A DNA stretch of 36,176 nucleotides, taken from NCBI GenBank assembly GCA_027351005.1, contig DAIEJF010000272.1, positions 1-36,176 of the forward strand, read 5' to 3'. The stretch is from Paracoccaceae bacterium. GTDB taxonomy: Bacteria; Pseudomonadota; Alphaproteobacteria; Rhodobacterales; Rhodobacteraceae. A program made the position numbers and the translations under genes. The notes below the pieces were generated by a model that did no database searches, was not told where the DNA came from, and saw nothing but the letters and a program-made list of their open reading frames with translations. Shown piece by piece: positions 25,515 through 32,432 of this stretch; the stretch's first letter is position 1; each line of letters begins with the position of its first letter.

Positions 25515-26078
25515 CTGAACATCGGGCGGGAACGTGCGGCATCGCAGCCCGCCACCGGCGACATGCCCGGCTGACGGCAGGGCCCTGCCACGGCGTCAAC
25601 ACCCTCGGGATCAACGGCGCTTCGCTCGGATACCGGCCGCAACATCTGCAGTGCCCTCGGGTGACAGGTTCGGCGATTCTTGTGCTTGGGAGAGCATGAG
25701 GTACCGGACTTGCCAGTTCAATGTGCAGATCGTCGTGTATACATAAAAAATTTCGCCAGATCAGGAACGCGGCAAACACCAGACTGCGCTGCGTGAAGGC
25801 CCCGCGGCGGCACGCCGATCTTCGGGGATTTTCAGCATGCCTCCATCCGGTTGGGCGGGCGGAGCAGGCGTCCAAGCGGCCGCATCGGCGGGCCGATGGG
25901 CCGACCCTTCGCTTCGATGGCCCCGACGGCGGGACATCCGCCCACCCGATCCTGTCGGAGCGCGACCGACACGCAGGGGCCGCGCCGACTCTCAACTTGA
26001 AAGGTTGCTGAAAGATTGACGCGCTAAGAGTCCGGTGTCGGCCCAGTGGAAGGAGGCCGACAGGGGAGGATCATACAA
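25515..26078. other. 564-bp divergent intergenic region with palindromes, no gene seen
   Basis: This region separates the leftward hydroxyproline operon from the rightward importer. Open frames on both strands show no domain, no good start site and arginine/proline-rich frame-shadow composition. It holds the TGTATACA palindrome (25736-25743) in an AT-rich patch, a 14-bp perfect palindrome GGCAGGGCCCTGCC at 25576-25589 about 62 bases before the hypO start, and GGGGAGGA at 26063-26070, which is the ribosome-binding site of the next gene. Promoters for both operons are expected here, but I could not assign boxes confidently. Confidence 0.5.
25736..25743. promoter_or_regulatory. TGTATACA palindrome, candidate GntR operator for the hypO operon
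   Basis: A perfect 8-bp palindrome lies beside a run of A residues in an otherwise GC-rich region, 222 bases upstream of hypO. It has the same TGT-NN-ACA form as the site before hypD (14578-14585), so a common regulator for both arms is possible. Confidence 0.35.
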
Positions 26079-26927
26079 GTGACTGCAACAGCAATGGCGG
26101 CGTCGTCGGACGCGCCGGGCGGTGTCGAATTGCGCGGCGTGACCAAGCGCTTTGTCACGCCGACGGGGGCCGCGATGACGGCAATCCGCGACGTGACGCT
26201 GACGGTCAGGCCCGGTGAGTTCTGCGCAGTCGTCGGCCCCACGGGATGCGGCAAATCCACCACCCTGACTCTAGCGGCGGGGCTCGAGATGCCATCTGCC
26301 GGAACGGTCAGGGTCAACGGGCAGCCGGTGAAAGGGATCACCCACGGCGCCAGTTTCGTGTTTCAGACCGATGCGCTGATGCCCTGGAAGCCGGTCATCG
26401 ACAACGTGGCGCTGGGGCCGATGTTCCGCGGCATGGCCAAGGCCGAGGCGCATGCGAAAGCGCGCGACTGGCTGCGCACGGTCGGCCTTGCGGGCTTCGA
26501 GAACCATTACCCCCATCAGCTGTCCGGCGGGATGAAAAAGCGCGTGGCGCTGGCAGCCGCGCTGATCAACGAACCCACCATGCTTCTGATGGACTAGCCC
26601 TTCTCGGCGCTGGACGTCCAGACGCGCGCGATCATGTCGAACGAGCTTCTGACCCTGTGGGAGAAGACACGGCCCTCGGTGATTTTCGTCACCCATGACC
26701 TGGAAGAGGCCATCGGCCTTGCCGACAAGGTCGTGGTCATCACGGCAGGCCCCGGCACCGTCAAGGCCGAGTTCGTGATCGACCTGCCCCGGCCCCGCGG
26801 CGCCGTACAGGACATCCGCTTCGACCGGCGGTTCCTCGAACTTTACCAGCAGATCTGGGAGGCGCTGCGGGAAGAGGTCGACGAGGCCTACGCCCGGACC
26901 GCCCGTGCCGCAGGAGGCCGCGCATGA
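26079..26927 (+). pseudogene. SsuB/TauB-type ABC ATPase interrupted by an amber codon at the Walker B glutamate
   Basis: The GTG at 26079 follows GGGGAGGA. The frame encodes Walker A (GPTGCGKST, residues 53-61), the Q-loop (VFQTDALMPW) and the signature LSGGMKKRVALAAAL, then stops at TAG (26595-26597, codon 173). Translation of the same frame continues perfectly as PFSALDVQTRA, the H-loop FVTHDLEEAI and a normal C-terminus to 26927, where it overlaps the permease start (ATGA). The expected codon is the catalytic glutamate of LLMDEPFSALD, so one G-to-T change (GAG to TAG) explains the break. The complete product would have 282 residues. A 172-residue fragment could not hydrolyse ATP. It is either a recent nonsense mutation, a sequencing error, or a suppressed stop. 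Apart from this, all motifs are intact, which suggests a very recent event. Confidence 0.9.
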
Positions 26928-27805
26928 CCGCCGAAGCCCTCGCCTCTCTCGCAGAGACCGCCTCGGACGAGGCAAGCCTGGCCGCCGCCGCCCGCGCCCG
27001 CATCGCACGCCGCAAGGTCTGGGTGATCACGGGGCAATTGGCCATTGCCGTGGTCATCATCGGCGGCTGGCAGATCGGCACGCTGACCGGGCTGATCGAT
27101 CCGTTCTTCTTCGGCTCGCCCTGGGGCATCGTGGTGCGCCTGTGGGACTGGGCGCTGAACGGCACGGCCTATGGCTCGTTCTGGCTCCAGATCTGGGTGA
27201 CGCTCAAGGAATCCATCCTGGGCTTCCTCGTCGGCGTGTCGACCGGCGTCATCTTCGGCGTCCTGCTGGGCGAGATCCCCTACCTGGCAGAGGTGATCGG
27301 CCCCTACATCAAGATCGTCAACGCCTTGCCGCGCATCGTGCTTGGTTCGATCTTCGTGATGTGGCTGGGCCTCGGGCTGCCGTCCAAGGTGATGCTGGCC
27401 GCGGTACTGGTGTTCTTCGTGGTCTTCTTCAACGCCTTCCAGGGTGTGCGAAGCGTCGACCGCAACCTGACCGCCAACGCCCGCATCCTGGGTGCCAGCC
27501 GCCTGCAGGTGGTGCGCCATGTCGTGATCCCCTCGGCGCTGACCTGGATCATCGCCAGCCTGCACGTCGCCCTGGGCTTCTCGATCATCGGCGCCATCGT
27601 CGGCGAATTCCTCGGCTCGCAGCGGGGGTTGGGGCTGGTGATCGCCACCGCCCAGAACACGTTCGACGCCAATGGCGTCTTCGGCGCGATGCTGGTGATC
27701 GGGCTTCTGGCCCTGTCGGCAGAGTGGCTGATGGCAAAGCTCGAAAAGCGCCTGCTGGCATGGCAGCCCGCCAATACGCGCGATGGCACCATTCAGGGGC
27801 TCTGA
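26924..27805 (+). CDS. SsuC/TauC-type ABC transporter permease
   Basis: The 293-residue inner-membrane permease has an N-terminal cytoplasmic stretch of about 30 residues, about six hydrophobic helices and the EAA docking loop (NARILGASRLQVVRHVVIPSALTWI, given as the conserved A-to-P segment). The ATG overlaps the stop of the ATPase, so translation is probably coupled. The premature amber codon 330 bases upstream may therefore also lower its expression. The family imports nitrate, sulfonates, pyrimidine precursors and similar small molecules. Its two binding proteins follow directly. Confidence 0.9.
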   Translation: MTAEALASLAETASDEASLAAAARARIARRKVWVITGQLAIAVVIIGGWQIGTLTGLIDPFFFGSPWGIVVRLWDWALNGTAYGSFWLQIWVTLKESILGFLVGVSTGVIFGVLLGEIPYLAEVIGPYIKIVNALPRIVLGSIFVMWLGLGLPSKVMLAAVLVFFVVFFNAFQGVRSVDRNLTANARILGASRLQVVRHVVIPSALTWIIASLHVALGFSIIGAIVGEFLGSQRGLGLVIATAQNTFDANGVFGAMLVIGLLALSAEWLMAKLEKRLLAWQPANTRDGTIQGL

Positions 27806-27850
27806 CCTGAACAAGATACCCAAAACCGGGAAGCAACGGAGGAGATTCCC

Positions 27851-28900
27851 ATGAACCTGACAAAGATGGCCGCGATGCTCGCGACATGCACGGCGATCGC
27901 CGTTCCAGCGGCGGCGATGCTTGCCACCGCCGCGATCGGCGAGGACATGCCCAAGGTGACGCTGATGGTCGGCGGCATCGACAAGCAGATCTACCTGCCC
28001 TACCAGCTTGCCCAAAGCTTGGGCATGTTCAAGAAATACGGCATCGACATGCAACTGTCGACCGAACAGGCCGGCGGCGTGGGCGCTGAAGACGCGGTGG
28101 TGTCGGGCCAGGTCAACATGGCTGGCGCCTGGTACAACCATACGATCGAGTTCCTTGAAAAGGGCAAGAACGTCATCGGCGTCATCCAGCTTTCGGTGGC
28201 CCCGGGCGAACGGATCATGTGCGCCAAGGGATCGAACGTGAAGGCGCCGACCGACTGGAAAGGCAAGTCCGTCGGCGTGACCGACCTGGGTTCGGGGACG
28301 GATGCGCTTGTGTCCTACGTCTCGGCCCATGCCGGGATGGCGCCGACCGACTACACGAAGATTGCCGCCGGTGCCGGCCAGACGATGATCGCCGCGCTGA
28401 AGTTCGGCAAGGCCGTCTGCGGCATCACCAGCCAACCGACCGTGAACGCGATCGAGAAGCTGGGCGTGGGCTATTCCGCCATCGACCTCTCGACCGGCGC
28501 GGGTGTCGAGAAGTGGCTTGGCGGCGACTTCCCGGCGGCCAACGTGCTGGTCAATGCCGATTGGGCCAAGGCCCATCCGAAGGAAGTGCAGGGTGTGGTG
28601 AACGCCCTTGTGGCGACGCTTGCCTGGATGAAGACCCACACCGCCGCGGACGTGGCGAACGTGATGCCCAAGGACTTCGTGTCCAATCAGTTGACCTCGA
28701 AGGAGGAATACATCTCGGCCCTGCAGGCCGACTGGGGGCAGTTCAACATCGCCGGGTTGGGCGTGATGCCTGCCAGCGGGCCCCAGACGGTGTTCAACGT
28801 GCTCAAGGCCTCCGGCGACGTGAAGGGCAACGTAGACCTGTCGAAGACCTTCACGGACCAGTACGTTACTGCTGCGATCAAGGCCGAAGGGCTGAAATAG
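27851..28900 (+). CDS. NMT1/SsuA-like ABC transporter periplasmic binding protein (first of two paralogues)
   Basis: The 349-residue protein has a signal peptide (KMAAMLATCTAIAVPAAAM and following, cleavage near ATAAIGE) and a type II periplasmic binding fold: DKQIYLPYQLAQSLGMFKKYG, the GVGAEDAVVSGQVNMAG segment, and the hinge DWKGKSVGVTDLGSGTDAL. A CGGAGGAG site precedes the ATG. It shows clear paralogy to the next gene, sharing LMVG-I-KQIYLP and the HTIE motif. The ligand is unknown; family members bind sulfonates, nitrate, thiamine precursors or aromatic acids. A strong hairpin follows. Confidence 0.88.
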   Translation: MNLTKMAAMLATCTAIAVPAAAMLATAAIGEDMPKVTLMVGGIDKQIYLPYQLAQSLGMFKKYGIDMQLSTEQAGGVGAEDAVVSGQVNMAGAWYNHTIEFLEKGKNVIGVIQLSVAPGERIMCAKGSNVKAPTDWKGKSVGVTDLGSGTDALVSYVSAHAGMAPTDYTKIAAGAGQTMIAALKFGKAVCGITSQPTVNAIEKLGVGYSAIDLSTGAGVEKWLGGDFPAANVLVNADWAKAHPKEVQGVVNALVATLAWMKTHTAADVANVMPKDFVSNQLTSKEEYISALQADWGQFNIAGLGVMPASGPQTVFNVLKASGDVKGNVDLSKTFTDQYVTAAIKAEGLK

Positions 28901-28923
28901 GACCCGGCGGACGCAGGGCACGA

Positions 28924-28953
28924 CCTCGGGCGCTCGACATCGGGCGCCCGAGG
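28924..28953. other. Perfect 10-bp hairpin after the first NMT1-like binding-protein gene
   Basis: CCTCGGGCGC at 28924-28933 pairs exactly with GCGCCCGAGG at 28944-28953 around a ten-base loop, 23 bases after the stop. It has no T-run. It separates the two binding-protein genes and may act as a partial terminator or as an mRNA 3' stabiliser. Confidence 0.75.
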
Positions 28954-29003
28954 ATCGTAATGTAAGACAGAGGTTTGCGGCCTAACTGGGGAGGGAGGAG
29001 CGC

Positions 29004-30011
29004 ATGCCGATTACCGGAAAGCTCTGGCGCGGTGGCCTTGCCCTGTGGGTAAGCGCCGCGATGCGCTTTGCCGCCCCCGCACGGGCCGAACAGATCGCGC
29101 TGATGGTCGGCTGGATCGAGAAGCAGATCTACCTGCCGGTCGTCCTGGCCGACCGGCTGGGCTATTTCCGCGACGCGGGGCTAGACGTCGAGGTGGAAAG
29201 CGAACCCGCCGGTGTCGAAGCTGCCGACGAGATGCTGGCCGGCGCCGTGCAGGGGGTCATCGGCTTTTACGACCACACGATCGAACTGCAGAGCCTGGGC
29301 AAGTATACCCAGTCCGTCGTTCAACTGGCCACGGTGCCGGGCGAAGTCGTGGCGGTCTCTGCGCGTCACCCCGAGATCGCCACGATGGCCGACCTCAAGG
29401 GCCATCTGGTCGGCGTGACCGGCCTTGGCTCATCCACCGATTTCCTCAGCAAGTACTTGCTGATGCGTGCCGGGTTGAAGCTTTCGGATGTGACCCCTGT
29501 GCCCGTCGGCGCGGGCGATACGCTGATCGCCGCGATGCGGAAGGATCAGATCCAGGCGGCCATGACGACCGAACCGACGGCGTCCCGCCTGCTCGCGGGC
29601 GGCGACGCGCGGGTGTTGATCGACCTGCGCAACGAGGCCGGGACGCGGGCGGCCCTTGGCGGGCTTTATCCGGCGGCCTGTCTCTACATGGAAAGCGGCT
29701 GGGTTGCGGCCCATCCCGACACGGTGCAGCGGCTTGTCACGGCGCTGGTTCGCGCGCTGCACTTCATCGACAGCCATGACGCAGACCAGATCGCGGCAGC
29801 AGTGCCCGTCGCCTTCTATGTGGGCAATCGGGCGATGTATGTGGCGGCCCTGGCAGCCGGCAAGCACATGTTCACCCCGGATGGGCTGATGCCCGCGGGC
29901 GGGCCCGAGACGGTGCTGAAGGTCCTTTCGCGGTTCATGCCGGGTGTGCGTCCGGCAGCGATCGACCTGTCGCGCACCTACACCAACGCCTTCGCCTCGG
30001 CCGTACCCTGA
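29004..30011 (+). CDS. NMT1/SsuA-like periplasmic binding protein (second paralogue)
   Basis: The 335-residue protein starts at an ATG after GGAGGGAGGAG. It has a short signal peptide (LWRGGLALWVSAAMRFAAP, cleavage near ARAE) and the same fold as its neighbour: LMVGWIEKQIYLPVVLADRLGYF, VIGFYDHTIELQSLGK, then GHLVGVTGLGSSTDFLSKYLL. The paralogues differ in the pocket region (AGAWYNHT against IGFYDHT), so they may bind different ligands for the same permease, or this one may serve as a sensor partner for the two-component system next door. The last 34 bases overlap the 3' end of the histidine kinase gene on the other strand. Confidence 0.87.
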   Translation: MPITGKLWRGGLALWVSAAMRFAAPARAEQIALMVGWIEKQIYLPVVLADRLGYFRDAGLDVEVESEPAGVEAADEMLAGAVQGVIGFYDHTIELQSLGKYTQSVVQLATVPGEVVAVSARHPEIATMADLKGHLVGVTGLGSSTDFLSKYLLMRAGLKLSDVTPVPVGAGDTLIAAMRKDQIQAAMTTEPTASRLLAGGDARVLIDLRNEAGTRAALGGLYPAACLYMESGWVAAHPDTVQRLVTALVRALHFIDSHDADQIAAAVPVAFYVGNRAMYVAALAAGKHMFTPDGLMPAGGPETVLKVLSRFMPGVRPAAIDLSRTYTNAFASAVP

Positions 30012-31387
30012 CCGGCAGCCCCGGACAGAGGCAGGACCACCCGAACGCAGAACCCACCGCCCGACGGCTCTGGCAGTTCGACCGTGCCGCCAAAAAGGCT
30101 CGCGATCTCTGCGACGATCGACAATCCAAGCCCCGCCCCCTCGCTCCGGCGCCGTCCCCCGCCGAAGGGGCGCATCAGCAGCGCGCGGTCTGCGGGCGCG
30201 ACGCCCGGGCCGGTATCGCTGACCGTAATGATCCCTCTGCCGTCCTCCACCGATGCGCCGACCGTTGCCACGCAGCCCGCGCCGCCGTGAACGATGGCAT
30301 TGTCGACGAGGTTCAGCACCACTTCGCGCAGCAGCAGCGGATTTGCCTCGACCCGGCAGGGCTCCGGCGCTTCGAGCACAAGGTCGACCCCGCGGTCAAG
30401 CGCCCGCGGCGCGATCTCGGCCACGACCTCGCGGACGATGACGCAAAGGTCCACCGTCTCGTTCACCATCCGCGCGCGCTCATGCTCGACCCGCCCGAGC
30501 GTCAGCAACTGGTTTGCAACGCGGGTGATCCGGCTCAGCCCCTCGTCGATATGGGCAAGGGTGGCGGCGGCATCGCCCGCCCCACGCCGTGCAAGCCCCA
30601 CCTCGGTCTTCAGCACGGCCAGCGACGTGCGCATCTGGTGGGCGGCCCCGTCCAGAAACCGCTTCTGGCGCTCGAGATAGGCGCCCAGCCGGGCCATGTG
30701 GGCGTTCAGCGCCTGAACGAGGGGGCGCAGTTCCTGCTGCACCGCGGTTTCATCGAACGGCTCGAGCGACCGCGGCCCCCGCCCCAGGACCGCCCGCCGA
30801 AGCTGCAAGAGCGGCAGAAGCTCGATCGAGATGCCGATCCATATCGAGATGGCGGCAGCAAGGACCAGCGCCGCCTGTTCGGCAAAGCCACGCAGCCAGA
30901 GCGACCTTTGCAGCGCCGTCCGCGCGCCCAGAGTCTCGCCCACGGTGACCAGCGCGACCGCAGTCCCATCCGGCGTGATCACCGGCTGACGCAGCGTCAC
31001 GGCATGCATGACCTCGGTTCTGAAGGTGGTGTCGAAGGGGGTAAGGTTCGTCCCCGGCGGCAAGGTGGGTGGGGCCAGCCCCGGAAAGCCCGCAATCAGC
31101 ACGCCAGCCGGGTTCGTGACCGCATAGGCAACTTCGTCCCGTGCGCCGGTCGCGAACAATTCGAAGGCGGCGGGGGGCACGATCACCCCGATGGCCCCAT
31201 CCCGATAGCGGACCTCTTCGGCGATCATGCGCGCCGAGGCCGTCAGGTTGCGCTCCATGATCAGTTGGGCCTGATTGGTCGCGGTTTGCCAGGAAACCCA
31301 CACGCTCGCCGCCAGCACCAGCGCCACCGGCCCGGCCAGCCAGATCATCAGGTTCAGCCGCAGGCTGGGCCCGCGCAGAAGGCTCAT
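29978..31387 (-). CDS. TctE-like sensor histidine kinase
   Basis: The 469-residue kinase has a first transmembrane helix (about 13-33), a periplasmic sensor of roughly 130 residues, a second helix (about 168-190), then a dimerisation domain with the phospho-accepting H250 in FLDGAAHQMRTSLAVLKTEV. The ATPase domain has the N-box (LNLVDNAIVHGG, N363), G1 (DTGPGV, 391-396) and G2 (GAGLGLSIV). The AAHQMRT form is typical of TctE-type kinases, which sense carboxylates. The ATG at 31387 overlaps the regulator stop. The 3' end overlaps the binding-protein gene tail to tail. It probably controls the adjacent importer, an inference from position. Confidence 0.9.
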   Translation of the reverse strand: MSLLRGPSLRLNLMIWLAGPVALVLAASVWVSWQTATNQAQLIMERNLTASARMIAEEVRYRDGAIGVIVPPAAFELFATGARDEVAYAVTNPAGVLIAGFPGLAPPTLPPGTNLTPFDTTFRTEVMHAVTLRQPVITPDGTAVALVTVGETLGARTALQRSLWLRGFAEQAALVLAAAISIWIGISIELLPLLQLRRAVLGRGPRSLEPFDETAVQQELRPLVQALNAHMARLGAYLERQKRFLDGAAHQMRTSLAVLKTEVGLARRGAGDAAATLAHIDEGLSRITRVANQLLTLGRVEHERARMVNETVDLCVIVREVVAEIAPRALDRGVDLVLEAPEPCRVEANPLLLREVVLNLVDNAIVHGGAGCVATVGASVEDGRGIITVSDTGPGVAPADRALLMRPFGGGRRRSEGAGLGLSIVAEIASLFGGTVELPEPSGGGFCVRVVLPLSGAAGQGTAEAKALV

Positions 31388-32055
31388 GGCGCCTGAATGC
31401 GCAAGAGATAGCCAAAGCCGCGCAAGGTGGCGATCACCGCCCGCGAACCTTCCAGCTTGCGCCGCAGCCGGTGCACGACCACCTCGACCGCCGCGGGGCT
31501 CACCTCTTCCTCGAACCCGTAGGCCGCATCCAGAAGCGCCTCCTTGCTGACCGTCAGTCCGGCGCGGCGGATCAGCGCCTCGAGGATCGCATGCTCTTTC
31601 GGCGCCAGACCCAGTGGCGCACCCGACAGCGAGAATTGCCGGGCACCCAGATCAAGGCTCAGGGGGCCGAACTCGATGCTGGAGGTGATGGGGGTGCCAC
31701 GACGGCGCAGCAGCGCCCTCACCCGGGCTTCAAGCTCCTCGACCTCGAACGGTTTGATAAGGTAGTCATCCGCCCCAGCATCCAGCCCGCGGACACGGCA
31801 TTTCACCGCATCCTGTGCCGTGACGATCAGAACCGGCGCCTCGACCCCCTGCGCACGCAACCAGCGGATCAGGTCGATCCCGCCGATGCCGGGCAGACCC
31901 AGATCGATGATGAACAGGTCGTAGCCGGCAGGATTGAGCCCGGTCTGCAGGGTCTCGGCGTCCGGCACCCAGTCCGTGACATGCGCCTCGCTGTTCATGA
32001 GCCGGACAATGCCGGTCGCGAGGCCTTCGTTGTCCTCGACGATCAGGATTCTCAT
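31384..32055 (-). CDS. TctD-like OmpR-family response regulator
   Basis: The 223-residue protein has a receiver domain (MRILIVEDNEGLATGIV, phospho-acceptor D51, T79, K101 in LIKPFE) and a C-terminal OmpR/PhoB winged helix (LGLAPKEHAILEAL, EVVVHRLRRKL, then IATLRGFGYLL). I placed the start at the ATG at 32055, after GGGGAGGA; the frame is open upstream but without family similarity. It forms a unit with the kinase through a four-base overlap. It probably acts on the importer operon at 26079-30011 or on genes outside the window. Confidence 0.92.
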   Translation of the reverse strand: MRILIVEDNEGLATGIVRLMNSEAHVTDWVPDAETLQTGLNPAGYDLFIIDLGLPGIGGIDLIRWLRAQGVEAPVLIVTAQDAVKCRVRGLDAGADDYLIKPFEVEELEARVRALLRRRGTPITSSIEFGPLSLDLGARQFSLSGAPLGLAPKEHAILEALIRRAGLTVSKEALLDAAYGFEEEVSPAAVEVVVHRLRRKLEGSRAVIATLRGFGYLLRIQAP

Positions 32056-32432
32056 GCCATCCTCCCCTGATGCGACCCTGTGACCCGCGACGCATTTGGT
32101 CAATAGCACAGCGGGCGAAGCACCCTGGCACAATGCTGCGCGGGCCGGATACGGCGTCATCGGCTCTGGATGGGTGGCCGGGCACCTAAGGCCCGCAGTG
32201 GGCCTTCAAAGGAAGACCGGAAATGCGGGCCGGGCCGGGGGCGGGAATTGCGCCGGTCGGGGACGGGGCGACACCGGCGGGAAAGCGCCCATGGTGCGCG
32301 GAGACGGGGACACACGGCGCGCCAATCGCTCGGGCGTCCTGATCATGAATTTGAAATTGTCGCTGAGGCAGATATGAGGCCCGAAACGGAAAAGCCCGGC
32401 CGGATGGCCGGGCTTTCCGGATTGATCGACGA
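32056..32432. other. 377-bp gap with regulator promoter side and a terminator, no gene seen
   Basis: Between the regulator start and the cytochrome-porin stop I see no supportable gene. It contains an AAGGCCC-GCAGT-GGGCCTT inverted repeat at 32188-32206 about 130 bases upstream of the regulator, and the terminator described at 32391-32416. Confidence 0.5.
32391..32416. terminator. Rho-independent terminator of the cytochrome-porin gene
   Basis: AAAGCCCGGCC at 32391-32401 pairs perfectly with GGCCGGGCTTT at 32406-32416 around a GGAT tetraloop. It starts 16 bases beyond the stop of the leftward cytochrome-porin gene, and the stem ends in a short A/T stretch on each side, so it may work in both directions. 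Confidence 0.8.

Noticed and set aside
26595-26597. Programmed recoding of the UAG codon (for example pyrrolysine)
   Set aside because: The residue required there is a catalytic glutamate in all relatives, no recoding element was seen, and such decoding is not expected in this group; mutation or read error is simpler.
26634-26927. Separate small gene starting at the ATG after the amber codon
   Set aside because: It encodes only the second half of the ATPase in the same frame, without a good ribosome-binding site, so it is the remainder of the interrupted gene.
26888-28921. 677-codon open frame on the minus strand opposite the permease and binding protein
   Set aside because: Its His/Gly/Arg-rich composition and exact antisense register to conserved genes show it is a shadow.
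32126-32140. Sigma-54 promoter (TGGCAC followed by TGC)
   Set aside because: The spacing between the GG and GC elements is off by one base and no gene starts downstream on that strand.
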